A stretch of 64,000 nt of DNA from Pseudoalteromonas shioyasakiensis (GTDB lineage Bacteria > Pseudomonadota > Gammaproteobacteria > Enterobacterales > Alteromonadaceae), in the NCBI RefSeq assembly GCF_001550135.1, contig NZ_LRUE01000005.1:1-64000 (forward strand), read 5' to 3'. A program made the translations under genes and the position numbers. A model generated the notes under the pieces. The model made no database searches and was not told the origin of the DNA. It saw only the letters and a program-made list of their open reading frames with translations. The first letter of the stretch is position 1. Each line of letters starts with the position of its first letter. Shown one piece after another: positions 42,887-51,379 of the stretch.

Positions 42887-43126
42887 TCAATCATTTCTTG
42901 ATTCTTTTATAATTCGATATCTAAATTCTGATAAATAACCAATTATTGTCAGCAAGAAAGCAGAGTTGAAATCACCAGCAATAAGCATGTCAAAAAGTCC
43001 ACCTTCACGTGTCAACCATAAAAAAGCAATGATACAGATAGACATAGTCCACAAAACCTTTGGAGTGCTGGCGTATTCACCAAAGAACCGTTGTGAAATG
43101 CTTCTTTTATTTTGTAAATCTTCCAT
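42887..43126 (-). CDS. Hypothetical small membrane protein
   Basis: Not recognised. A 79-aa frame from the ATG at 43126 (open to 43183): basic amphipathic N-terminus, then two hydrophobic segments (about 24-38, LWTMSICIIAFLWL, and 48-62, FNSAFLLTIIGYL) and a charged end (RYRIIKESRND), an arrangement of a real two-span protein. The ribosome-binding site is weak (GAG 7 bases upstream). It is isolated between the repeat array and glyoxalase gene. It may be a genuine orphan gene. Confidence 0.5.
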   Translation of the reverse strand: MEDLQNKRSISQRFFGEYASTPKVLWTMSICIIAFLWLTREGGLFDMLIAGDFNSAFLLTIIGYLSEFRYRIIKESRND

Positions 43127-43312
43127 AATGTGCTCGCTATTCCATTTGTTCGTTAGTTCAAAAACTCCGTTCCCTATTTTCAATTTATAGCACCATGATT
43201 TTTAACTTACCATAGTACAAAGGGCTCATAGTTTATCTGTTATTAATTTAAGGGTAACTTGATTATGTTAGACTGCTTTCATCATCATTAATGTCATTAA
43301 AAAAGGATGTGT

Positions 43313-43843
43313 ATGTCTAACTACAACGAATCACCTGAACAAATCGCAAATGCAACGCAAGGTTATGTAATGCAACAAACAATGTTGCGCATTAAAGATC
43401 CAAAGCCTTCTTTAGATTTCTACCAAAACGTTTTAGGCATGAAGTTACTGGGTAAATATGACTTCCCTAAAATGGAGTTTACGCTGTACTTTTTAGGTTA
43501 TGAGCAAGACATGCCAACAGGCAGCGATAAAGAAAAAGCACAGTGGGTATTTCGCCGCCCTGCTCTTATCGAGCTTACACACAATTGGGGCACAGAAAAC
43601 GACGACAGCTTTGCTGGTTACCATAGTGGTAATGATGAACCAAAAGGCTTTGGTCATATCGGTATTAGTGTGCCAGACGTATACGCAGCATGCGAGCGTT
43701 TTGCAAAATACGATGTTGAGTTTGTCAAAAAACCAGACGATGGCTCTATGAAAGGTCTAGCCTTTATAAAAGACCCTGATGGTTATTGGATAGAGATACT
43801 TTCTGCTGAAGGGATCACTGAGATAATTGAAGAGCATAAGTAA
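43313..43843 (+). CDS. gloA: Lactoylglutathione lyase (glyoxalase I)
   Basis: Converts the glutathione-methylglyoxal hemithioacetal to lactoylglutathione. 176 aa; [56 protein letters not shown] and [13 protein letters not shown] hold the His/Glu metal ligands. The insert [12 protein letters not shown] makes it the long, eukaryote-like zinc form rather than the 135-aa E. coli type. AAAAGG lies 6 bases before the ATG at 43313; an in-frame ATG at 43307 is too close to it. Confidence 0.92.
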   Translation: MSNYNESPEQIANATQGYVMQQTMLRIKDPKPSLDFYQNVLGMKLLGKYDFPKMEFTLYFLGYEQDMPTGSDKEKAQWVFRRPALIELTHNWGTENDDSFAGYHSGNDEPKGFGHIGISVPDVYAACERFAKYDVEFVKKPDDGSMKGLAFIKDPDGYWIEILSAEGITEIIEEHK

Positions 43844-43856
43844 AAGCTAATTACCC

Positions 43857-43883
43857 AAAAACCTGCTATTTAGCAGGTTTTTT
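43857..43883 (+). terminator. Terminator after gloA
   Basis: AAAAACCTGCTA (43857-43868) pairs with TAGCAGGTTTTT (43871-43882) around a 2-base loop, followed by T's. Strong intrinsic terminator 13 bases after the stop. Confidence 0.92.
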
Positions 43884-44032
43884 AATTTACGCTTTTGATA
43901 TGTAGTAGTCAGTGTTTGTATGTTTTGCATTAGCAAGTGAATGTCAGGCTCTATAAAAAGCTTTTTATTTGGAATGAATAAAAACACTGTAACTTTTAGC
44001 GAGTAGCCATCGTTTTTTAAATACACTTATAA

Positions 44033-44452
44033 TTAAAGAAAGTGCCAAGAAACATCATAACAAGGGCCATTTAAATCATATTGCAGTTCTTGATCATTCC
44101 GGGTAAAGGTCGCTGTAGCTTTAAATTTAAAGTTTGACGTATCTTTTCTGTTAATTGCCAAAGCTTGTTCTATTTCATCCCATCTTTGAGATATACCACC
44201 ATGCCCAGGATGACTATCGGCTTTTAATTCACCTGACTGATATTTTTTATTCCATTTAACAAAAATTTGCCATTGCTCAATCTCTAATTGAAGTTCAGAT
44301 TCTGATATTAAATAAAGAGAAAACTCATCAGTAAAACCACTGTCATCATTGAAGTCTGAAACAAACCTGTAATGTCTCCCCTCAACAGATGTGATACCCT
44401 CTCTTGGCCCATCATAATATAAATTTTCGACAAGGACTTTAGACATTAGCAT
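44033..44452 (-). CDS. Hypothetical protein, 139 aa
   Basis: Not recognised. A soluble, acidic and aromatic-rich protein without signal peptide or membrane segment (W55, W61, W90 and final WHFL). AAGG lies about 10 bases before the first ATG (44452); the third codon is also ATG and could be the start. It lies downstream of an RDD membrane-protein gene on the same strand, separated by 132 bases. Codon use looks like that of the neighbours, so it is likely expressed. Confidence 0.55.
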   Translation of the reverse strand: MLMSKVLVENLYYDGPREGITSVEGRHYRFVSDFNDDSGFTDEFSLYLISESELQLEIEQWQIFVKWNKKYQSGELKADSHPGHGGISQRWDEIEQALAINRKDTSNFKFKATATFTRNDQELQYDLNGPCYDVSWHFL

Positions 44453-44584
44453 TCACTGAAAGCCTTTAGATAAATTGAAAGGATGAATAAACAATACCTA
44501 TTATTAGCCACTACAAAAAGAACTAACGACTACATCATTAGGTAATTAAGGTGTTTTTTACGGTTGTCATTGTAGATCTCCTTA

Positions 44585-45256
44585 TTACAATCTAACAACA
44601 ACCGTTCTACCGATGAAGTCATGTACTGCACGACGCTTTTCATTAAACAGCATGGTTATAAATTCTGACAATGCCCAAACTGTAGCTAATGAATTCAGAC
44701 CCATAATTAAATAAGTTAAAACCGCAGGTACGCTACCAAGTTGTTGTAACGATATTGAAATAGAAAAAACTAGGAGTATCCAAGACGAGTTAATAGCAAT
44801 ATTAACAGATTCTCTGCGAACCGATTGCTTAAGCGTAATGCTCGTTTCGGTTTCATGATCGAGGACTTTAACATCCATCACCATCTTTCCAAGTGTTTGA
44901 CCATAAAACCCATGCATGAAAACAACATAGCCAATGTACTGAAAGCCATTAACAGCTTGTAAAATCGAGTTTTCGTAAGAATATTCAACGTCAAAGAGTA
45001 AGCATTCGATATAAAGTAATGCTGTAAAAATTAAGCCATCAATAATAGCAGCCCAAAAACGAGGCCAAAAAGTAGCATACCTTTTACTCGTTTCTAGCTC
45101 TTCAAACTCTGCTTTTATTTCTGGGTCTTTTAATTTATTTGCAATCTCTAATTCTAACTCTTGTGCTCTTTGTGGGTAGCTTTCTTTATCAATATACTTT
45201 TGAGCATCTAATAGCTCATCTAATGAATAATTTTTATAATTTGGGATGTAGTCCAT
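44585..45256 (-). CDS. RDD-family membrane protein
   Basis: A 223-aa protein. The N-terminal 55 residues are charged and helical (SLDELLDAQKYIDKESYPQRAQELELEIANKL); the rest is an RDD domain with three to four spans, containing the characteristic RFWAAIIDGLIFTALLY (R...D) and GQTLGKMVMDVKVLD segments. RDD proteins are of uncertain, possibly transport, function. AGGAG precedes the ATG. It lies 39 bases after the kinase gene, so the kinase, RDD protein and perhaps the 139-aa protein form an operon. Confidence 0.83.
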   Translation of the reverse strand: MDYIPNYKNYSLDELLDAQKYIDKESYPQRAQELELEIANKLKDPEIKAEFEELETSKRYATFWPRFWAAIIDGLIFTALLYIECLLFDVEYSYENSILQAVNGFQYIGYVVFMHGFYGQTLGKMVMDVKVLDHETETSITLKQSVRRESVNIAINSSWILLVFSISISLQQLGSVPAVLTYLIMGLNSLATVWALSEFITMLFNEKRRAVHDFIGRTVVVRL

Positions 45257-45295
45257 GTTTATTATTCTCCTTAACTGTTTGAATCAGGTCAGCTT

Positions 45296-47128
45296 TTAGC
45301 ATTCCACTCTTTTGGGATCTCGCGGATAAAACTCATCGGGCTGTTTAGTGCACAAATCAAATTCACGGGTATTTTTGTAAGGTAGCTTCATAAAGCCTGC
45401 CACACCTACATCTGTGATACTAACCGCATATTGCATGAGCTTACTTAATAAACGTTTAAATTCAGGCTCTTTACTGGCATCAAGCAGTCGATAGTAATGA
45501 TGTATTTTCATCCTATCAGGTAAGGCTTCGAAAATAATACAGCCCGTATGGTGTATTTGGTTAAGTTCAAATACACACTTTATGACCTTTTTCGGGAGCT
45601 GTAATTGCTCATCTGGGTCTTTACCATCTTCAAAGTAAGAATGCGGTCTGGTTACATCTGAGGCTTGTACATCCATCACTTCATAATCAAGCTCTGGTAA
45701 GTGTTCAAATTTAAACGCACCTGTTCCATCACGCTCGAGCTGAATGGTTTTACGCGCATCAAACAAGCAACACTTAAAGAGACCTTTTTGTTCAATCCCC
45801 TGTGCTAGCATTACTGTGTTGTTGATCGCATCAGTAAACGCTGTGCCGAGCGTTTCATCATGCAAAATAAGGGAAGACTCAACAAACAGTGAGTTTTCTT
45901 TCCAATGAAAACTCAAGCCCCCTACTACCGGATATTTTGCTAATCGGCTTATAGAAGCTAAAAATGCTTTTTCGGTGTCGCCGGTATCAAATAAAAACTC
46001 TTTGTAGTATCTGTCGAGCTGGGCATCGTTTACATCAAGTAATTGTTGATTATGGTCGGCTTGTCTTAAAAATTGTTTACGCGAGCTATAAACAACCGTA
46101 TCTGGGTGTTCATCAAACTCACTAAACCAATAAGGAATATAAGGGCGAATGACTTTACGGGGCAGCTCAGGGAGATAAGCTTTAGCCATTGTAGGCATGT
46201 TTCGCATAAAATAATCACCAGCCCCATCGCGAGTGGCCTTATTTTTTGAAAGCATACCGTCAATAACACGGGCAAGCTCCATAGGTAAATTCAGGCTTGT
46301 AGCAGGAATAACCGCCGCACCAAATCTACAAGATTGTGCAGAGGCCAGTGCATAAAGGGTTGATGCGACACCTTGTTCATCAAAACGTGGCGATGACTGC
46401 CCGCCAGACATTTGCTCATCACCAATAAAATACACATCACCCATGCGTGCATTAGTGGTGCTAATATCAGCAGACATAAGATCCATAAAGTTGCTGGCAA
46501 CCGGATTACCTTCAGCATCTATTTGTGCGTAAACAGAGCTGCCCCAGTCTACCAATGACAATTTATTGGTTTGTTCATCATAAACAATGTTAGAGGGTTT
46601 AATATCGCCATGCACAATTGGCTGAGGGCTTAAGCCATTTTTGTGTTCACGTAAATCTAAAAGCACATTACGTAGTCTAAGAGCCAGCGCCATAACTTTT
46701 GCTGCGCTAAAACGCCCCTGTTTGATAGAGATTTTTTCTAAGTCTTCACCTAGAGCGCGCTCCATCATTAAAATGCCTTGCTTTTTAATGCGTTCAAAGG
46801 CATAAAATTTTGGCACCAGCGGATTATTAACTTGCGAGAGCATGTACGCTTCGTCTTCTAGACGGTCACGCACACTTTGTGCAAGGGTTATCCGGGAAAA
46901 CTTAAATACCCAAGGTAGGTTTTCATCATCAACACCGGCAAAAACAAATCCGAATGCACCAGAGCCAATTAATTCAACGTCACTGTAACCAAGCAAAGTA
47001 AGCTGTTTAATACAAATATTAAGCCATTGACGGTGCTTTTTAGCATCATGGTGAGACAGTAAATAAACAGACTGTTCTTCATTGATATAAAAATTGCGGA
47101 TTTGTTTGGGATTCACTGCATCTCTCAA
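45296..47128 (-). CDS. Protein kinase-like protein (Ser/Thr kinase fold)
   Basis: A 610-aa soluble protein. Residues 45-330 show a protein-kinase fold: Gly loop LIGSGAFGFVFAG (about 58-70), VAIK-type Lys in WVFKFS, helix C Glu in LEDEAYML, catalytic loop IVHGDIKPSNIVYD (HGD in place of HRD) and metal-binding DWG in place of DFG. The substitution pattern occurs in some active bacterial kinases. The C-terminal 270 residues are not recognised. No membrane span. Probable partners are the neighbouring RDD and 162-aa membrane protein. Confidence 0.82.
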   Translation of the reverse strand: MRDAVNPKQIRNFYINEEQSVYLLSHHDAKKHRQWLNICIKQLTLLGYSDVELIGSGAFGFVFAGVDDENLPWVFKFSRITLAQSVRDRLEDEAYMLSQVNNPLVPKFYAFERIKKQGILMMERALGEDLEKISIKQGRFSAAKVMALALRLRNVLLDLREHKNGLSPQPIVHGDIKPSNIVYDEQTNKLSLVDWGSSVYAQIDAEGNPVASNFMDLMSADISTTNARMGDVYFIGDEQMSGGQSSPRFDEQGVASTLYALASAQSCRFGAAVIPATSLNLPMELARVIDGMLSKNKATRDGAGDYFMRNMPTMAKAYLPELPRKVIRPYIPYWFSEFDEHPDTVVYSSRKQFLRQADHNQQLLDVNDAQLDRYYKEFLFDTGDTEKAFLASISRLAKYPVVGGLSFHWKENSLFVESSLILHDETLGTAFTDAINNTVMLAQGIEQKGLFKCCLFDARKTIQLERDGTGAFKFEHLPELDYEVMDVQASDVTRPHSYFEDGKDPDEQLQLPKKVIKCVFELNQIHHTGCIIFEALPDRMKIHHYYRLLDASKEPEFKRLLSKLMQYAVSITDVGVAGFMKLPYKNTREFDLCTKQPDEFYPRDPKRVEC

Positions 47129-47171
47129 AGTTAAGCGGCTTTTAACCGCTTAATTATTGAATGCTAAACAG

Positions 47172-47660
47172 TTAATTACAAGGCTTTTGCTCTTCGATGA
47201 TCCAGCCTTGATCTTTCAGAACCAGTTCTGATACTGCAAAGGTTAAGCAAAAAAAGATAACCAACTCTAATAAGGTAAGAATATCAGCGGCAAAACACCA
47301 GCCTAAAACCCCTGCAAATAAAAATGGGATTGCTTTTAAATACCAAGCAATTTGTCGGGTTTTACCATATGTGAGTTGATAACTGTGAACTAGCTCACCC
47401 TCACACTCTAATGTAATGGTAGAAGAAAACTTCCTGAATAAAGTCACTGAAATTGTTAATTGGCAGACTTTACCATCAACATTAAACTCATGAACAGATT
47501 TAGTTTTAAAGTTACGTGATTCTGCTATTAATTCACTGTCTACTTTCAAAACTTCTTTACCTGAGTAAGCAGAACCCCAGTATTGAATTAAATGTTCACC
47601 CAGCTTGAAGTTGGCTTTAATTCCCTTGCTCATTGATACTGTAATGCCATCCGTGTTCAT
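47172..47660 (-). CDS. Hypothetical membrane protein, 162 aa
   Basis: Not recognised. AAGGAG lies 7 bases before the ATG at 47660, which beats the earlier in-frame start at 47678. Residues 1-100 are soluble and beta-rich (VSMSKGIKANFKLGEHLIQYWGSA, HEFNVDGKVCQLTISVTL), then two spans at about 112-145 and a short tail. It is the first gene of the group with the kinase and RDD genes (43 bases upstream of the kinase), so a shared pathway is likely. Confidence 0.65.
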   Translation of the reverse strand: MNTDGITVSMSKGIKANFKLGEHLIQYWGSAYSGKEVLKVDSELIAESRNFKTKSVHEFNVDGKVCQLTISVTLFRKFSSTITLECEGELVHSYQLTYGKTRQIAWYLKAIPFLFAGVLGWCFAADILTLLELVIFFCLTFAVSELVLKDQGWIIEEQKPCN

Positions 47661-47703
47661 AACAAATCTCCTTATCATTATGAATTTAAAATACTTTAAA
47701 AAT

Positions 47704-47733
47704 AAAAAAACGGCAAGCTAGGCTTACCGTTTT
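47704..47733 (-). terminator. Terminator at the end of the mms-type operon
   Basis: AAAACGG-C-AAGC and its complement (47707-47733) form a stem with one mismatch and a 3-base loop; on the minus strand it is followed by seven T's. It lies 36 bases after the last gene of the valine operon. Confidence 0.85.
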
Positions 47734-47768
47734 GGTACTTTCAATGGGTAAAGGGTTACCATTTCAAA

Positions 47769-48530
47769 CTAAAGGCGGATACCGCCATCAATTTCAACAA
47801 CACGACCTGTAAAGAAGTCATTCTCTACAATGTATTGTGCTGTTTGAGCAATTTCTTCTGCTTCACCAAAACGACCCACTGGCGTAACCGCCATCATGCG
47901 TTGTTTTGCTTCTGGTTTCATTGCATCTGTCATCGCGGTGCGAATAACACCTGGTGCGATTGCACCAACACGGATACCAAAGCGACCTAATTCTTTCGAC
48001 CAACCTGTTGTCATCGCAACAACACCGGCTTTAGACGCAGCATAGTTTGTTTGGCCAATGTTACCAGCACGGGCAACACTCGACATATTAACAATAACGC
48101 CGCCTTTGCCAGACTCAATCATGTGGCTTGCAGCTTCACGACCAGCTAAAAATACGCCTGTTAGGTTCACATCAATAACAGATTGAAATTGAGCCAACGA
48201 CATTTTATCAACTACTTTGCCTTCTTTTGCTTTGATAAACATACCATCGCGTAAGATACCCGCGTTGTTAATTAACACGCCGATATGGCCAAAGTCTTTG
48301 TTGATAGTATTAAACGTTGCTACCACAGCGTCTTCGTCGGTCACATTAGCAGCATACGCCATGACTTTTGTGCCATACTTAGCAAGCGCTGATACTGCAG
48401 TATCTAGTACGTCTTGTTGCATATCGATAAGAGCGATGTTCGCACCAAGGGATGCAAATTTCTCGGCCATCGCAAAGCCTAAACCTTGCGCACCACCGGT
48501 AATTACGATGTTGTTGTTTTTAATTTCCAC
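47769..48530 (-). CDS. Short-chain dehydrogenase, FabG/HSD-like, branched-chain acyl pathway
   Basis: A 253-aa NAD(P)-binding SDR. TGGAQGLGFAMAEKF (cofactor site, 11-25), NNAGILRDGMF, catalytic SSVARAGNIGQTNYAASKAG (Ser, Tyr-x-x-x-Lys) and final GRVVEIDGGIRL. Its place as last gene of the valine/isoleucine set fits a 3-hydroxy-2-methylbutyryl-CoA dehydrogenase step of isoleucine breakdown, as in the homologous Shewanella cluster; FabG-like acetoacetyl-CoA reduction cannot be excluded. It is 9 bases after mmsB. Confidence 0.85.
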   Translation of the reverse strand: MEIKNNNIVITGGAQGLGFAMAEKFASLGANIALIDMQQDVLDTAVSALAKYGTKVMAYAANVTDEDAVVATFNTINKDFGHIGVLINNAGILRDGMFIKAKEGKVVDKMSLAQFQSVIDVNLTGVFLAGREAASHMIESGKGGVIVNMSSVARAGNIGQTNYAASKAGVVAMTTGWSKELGRFGIRVGAIAPGVIRTAMTDAMKPEAKQRMMAVTPVGRFGEAEEIAQTAQYIVENDFFTGRVVEIDGGIRL

Positions 48531-48539
48531 AACAATCTC

Positions 48540-49430
48540 CTACTTCGAGAATAATTTAAAAATAGCGCTAAAATCATCACTACCCGCACCTTGATGCTGA
48601 AGCATAGTGTATAGATTCTTCGCCATTGACCCCATTGGGGTAGATGAATTACTTTGCTGAGCCGCTTCCATAGCAAGACCTAAGTCTTTTGCCATTAAAT
48701 CAACCATAAAGCCCGGTTTATAATCATTACTTGCTGGTGCTGTTTCCATTACACCAGGGCATGGGTTGTAAAGCTCAAGTGTCCAGTTACGACCAGAGCT
48801 TGCGCTCATGATGTCACTTAACACTTTTGGATCGAGCCCATTGTTGATGCCCATTTGTAGTGCTTCGCTAGTACCTGCCATTAAAATGCTTAGCAGCATG
48901 TTGTTACAGATTTTTGCGACTTGGCCTGCGCCAATATCACCAGCATGGAAGATGTTTTTACCCATATCCACTAAAGCCAGTTTGGCTTTTTCAAAGTGGC
49001 TTTGCTCACCACCGACGATAAAGGTTAAAGTGCCTGCTGTTGCACCTGCAACACCACCTGATACCGGCGCATCAACAAAATCAATGCCTTTTTGAGCAAG
49101 CTCACTACCCACTTGACGCGCTGATTCTGCATCAATGGTTGAGCAGTCAATCACTAAGGTTTTGCTATCAAGTAAGTTAATAAGACCCGTTTCACCTAAG
49201 TAAAGCGATTTAACGTGTTTGCTTGCCGGTAGCATACTGATAAAAATATCAGCACCAATGGCACACTCAGCTGCATCGGTAGCAGCAATTGCACCTTTAT
49301 CGGCAAGCTCATTAACCGCTGCTTTATTTAAGTCAAACACGCGAACTGTATGACCTGCATTGACAAGGTTTGCCGCCATTGGGCCACCCATGTTGCCTAA
49401 ACCAATAAATCCTATTGTTAATTTAGCCAT
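48540..49430 (-). CDS. mmsB: 3-hydroxyisobutyrate dehydrogenase
   Basis: Oxidises 3-hydroxyisobutyrate to methylmalonate semialdehyde in valine degradation. 296 aa with the N-terminal NAD motif GFIGLGNMGGPMAANL, substrate-binding DAPVSGGVAGATAGTL, the catalytic Lys in KICNNMLLS and the family helical C-terminus. GGGG-type leader precedes the ATG (aagggg). Neighbours upstream make its substrate (HIBYL-CoA hydrolase), and the next enzyme, MmsA, is in the same operon. Confidence 0.93.
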   Translation of the reverse strand: MAKLTIGFIGLGNMGGPMAANLVNAGHTVRVFDLNKAAVNELADKGAIAATDAAECAIGADIFISMLPASKHVKSLYLGETGLINLLDSKTLVIDCSTIDAESARQVGSELAQKGIDFVDAPVSGGVAGATAGTLTFIVGGEQSHFEKAKLALVDMGKNIFHAGDIGAGQVAKICNNMLLSILMAGTSEALQMGINNGLDPKVLSDIMSASSGRNWTLELYNPCPGVMETAPASNDYKPGFMVDLMAKDLGLAMEAAQQSNSSTPMGSMAKNLYTMLQHQGAGSDDFSAIFKLFSK

Positions 49431-49447
49431 TTGTTTACCCCTTGGAC

Positions 49448-50590
49448 TTAAGATGACGTTAATGAGTTAAGTGGATGAGATTGCTCATCCCAGCGTGCTG
49501 TAAAGAAGCTATCTACAACTGCTTCGTCGATATCGCTAAGCGATTTAAACTGCCAGTTTGGTGCACCGTCTTTGTCGATTAGTAGCGCACGAACTCCTTC
49601 TTGGAACTCACCTACTTCGCCACAACGAACTGACATGCCTAGCTCCATTTTGAAGCACTGTGCTAACGTCATCTCTTTTGAATTAGCTAATTGACGTTCA
49701 ACCAGCGCACAACTAAGCGGACAACCATGCGCTAATGATTTTTGCGCACGATTAAGCCATTTATCTTCTGTTTCTAAAGCTTGAATGTAGTCAATTTTTC
49801 CCTGCAATGAATCAAACTCAGCCAGCTTTTGAATAACCGCTAAGTTATCTTTTACATTGCCTTTAGGAACACGGCCTGAAATATTATCAATAGAGATTAA
49901 AATGTTAGTTAGCTTTTCGTGGTTTAATGAGGCTGTTTTGCCCCAGTTTTCAGCGGTGATAGCCGTTAAAATAGCGTCATATTTATCTGCTGATGCATAG
50001 TGATCAGCAAGATTAACAAACAAGGCATCTTCAGCATTGATAGACGCAGCAGTTAACCCTAAGAATAGACCCACTTGCTCAGGCATTTTATGTAAGAAGT
50101 AACTGCCGCCCACATCAGGGTATAAACCTATGGTTAGCTCAGGCATTGCAATACGCGATGTTTCTGTTACCACTCGGTGACTTGCACCAGCCATTAAGCC
50201 AAGGCCGCCACCCATAACAATGCCATTACCCCAAAGTAATATTGGCTTTTCATAGCAGTGAATTAGGTAGTCTAACTTGTACTCAAGGGTAAAAAAGTCT
50301 TCAATGAAGTTAGCAGGCTCACCTGTGCTCATTGCTTTATGCAGGCTTACTACATCGCCACCAGCACAAAATGCTTTTTCGCCAGCCCCTTTTAGAACAA
50401 CCATGGCAACGGCGTCATCGTCAGCCCATTTTCTAAGCTGAGGCTCTAGCAATTGGATCATGTCGTAATTTAAGGCATTTAACGACTTAGGCGCATTGAG
50501 TGTCGCAATTGCAATGAGGCCGCTTTCGGCCTCTGCAGTTTCAAACACCACAGGCGCATCTTGATGATTTAGTAGTGTTACATTAGTCAT
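49448..50590 (-). CDS. 3-hydroxyisobutyryl-CoA hydrolase
   Basis: Releases 3-hydroxyisobutyrate from its CoA ester, valine pathway. 380 aa, crotonase fold: NAPKSLNALNYDM, GAGEKAFCAGGDV, ILLWGNGIVMGGGLGL, PELTIGLYPDVGGSYFLHKMP (catalytic Glu and Asp region) and FQEGVRALLIDKDGAPNW at the C-terminus. An upstream TTG in frame (50605) is disregarded; the ATG at 50590 overlaps the previous stop as TAATG, which is a coupled start. Confidence 0.9.
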   Translation of the reverse strand: MTNVTLLNHQDAPVVFETAEAESGLIAIATLNAPKSLNALNYDMIQLLEPQLRKWADDDAVAMVVLKGAGEKAFCAGGDVVSLHKAMSTGEPANFIEDFFTLEYKLDYLIHCYEKPILLWGNGIVMGGGLGLMAGASHRVVTETSRIAMPELTIGLYPDVGGSYFLHKMPEQVGLFLGLTAASINAEDALFVNLADHYASADKYDAILTAITAENWGKTASLNHEKLTNILISIDNISGRVPKGNVKDNLAVIQKLAEFDSLQGKIDYIQALETEDKWLNRAQKSLAHGCPLSCALVERQLANSKEMTLAQCFKMELGMSVRCGEVGEFQEGVRALLIDKDGAPNWQFKSLSDIDEAVVDSFFTARWDEQSHPLNSLTSS

Positions 50591-51369
50591 TAGCCATTTA
50601 CCCAATTTGCTTTACGCTTTTCTAAGAAAGCATTCACGCCTTCTTTTTGGTCTTGCGTATCAAACAACTGTACAAATAACTCACGCTCTAATGGCAATGC
50701 ATGAGACATTGGCTGTGTGCGACCTCTTTGAATAAGTTCTTTACATGCAGTCACAGCAACCGGGCTTTGTTCGCCAACTTGGTTAGCAAGTTTCATTGCC
50801 GCAGCTAAACTTTCGCCAGTGCCAACCACTTCTTCAACAAGGCCAATTTCACGTGCTTTGTCTGCTTTTAAGCGCTCACCACATAAAATCATGCGTTTTG
50901 CCCAACCTTCACCAACAAGCCATGCAAGGTTTTGCGTACCGCCAGCACATGGCAGTAAGCCAACTTTCGCTTCAGGAAGTGCCATTTGAGCTTGCTCTTC
51001 AGCAATACGAATATCACACGCAAGAGCTACTTCCAGACCACCGCCCATGGCGTAACCGTTAATTGCCGCGATTGATACACCACGGAAATTGGTTAAAGCT
51101 TCAAATGCATCACCAAACACTTTAGACATAGTGGCTGCAACGCCTTTATCACCACTAGCAAACACGTTTAAATCGGCACCAGCACTAAAGAACTTTTCAC
51201 CTTGGCCTGTAATCACTAATGCATAGACATTTTTGTTAGCATTTAGCTCAGTCACAGTGTCTTTAAGCGCGGTTAATGTATCTTGTGTCCAGGTATTCGC
51301 TGGCGGGTTATTCATGGTTAAAACCGCTACATTACCTTCAATATTTAAATCAATCGATGGATTAGACAT
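50590..51369 (-). CDS. Enoyl-CoA hydratase (crotonase family)
   Basis: Hydrates methacrylyl-CoA or tiglyl-CoA in valine/isoleucine degradation. 259 aa: NNPPANTWTQ, GEKFFSAGADLN (oxyanion hole), INGYAMGGGLEVALACDIRIAEEQAQMALPEAKVGLLPCAGGTQNL (catalytic Glu residues) and GVNAFLEKRKANWVNG at the end. Crotonases of this length are close to E. coli PaaF/EchA types. It lies between the acyl-CoA dehydrogenase and the hydrolase genes, 10 bases after the former. Substrate preference is inferred from the operon. Confidence 0.92.
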   Translation of the reverse strand: MSNPSIDLNIEGNVAVLTMNNPPANTWTQDTLTALKDTVTELNANKNVYALVITGQGEKFFSAGADLNVFASGDKGVAATMSKVFGDAFEALTNFRGVSIAAINGYAMGGGLEVALACDIRIAEEQAQMALPEAKVGLLPCAGGTQNLAWLVGEGWAKRMILCGERLKADKAREIGLVEEVVGTGESLAAAMKLANQVGEQSPVAVTACKELIQRGRTQPMSHALPLERELFVQLFDTQDQKEGVNAFLEKRKANWVNG

Positions 51370-51379
51370 AGGTTGCTCC

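Larger units (their letters stand above)
42720..43125. other. Intergenic stretch with terminator and tandem repeats, followed by weak ORF
   Basis: Contains the terminator at 42757-42781 and the 8-bp tandem array at 42787-42857. The rest of the stretch, from about 42890, is covered by a weak minus-strand ORF described separately. No other signals seen. Confidence 0.6.
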
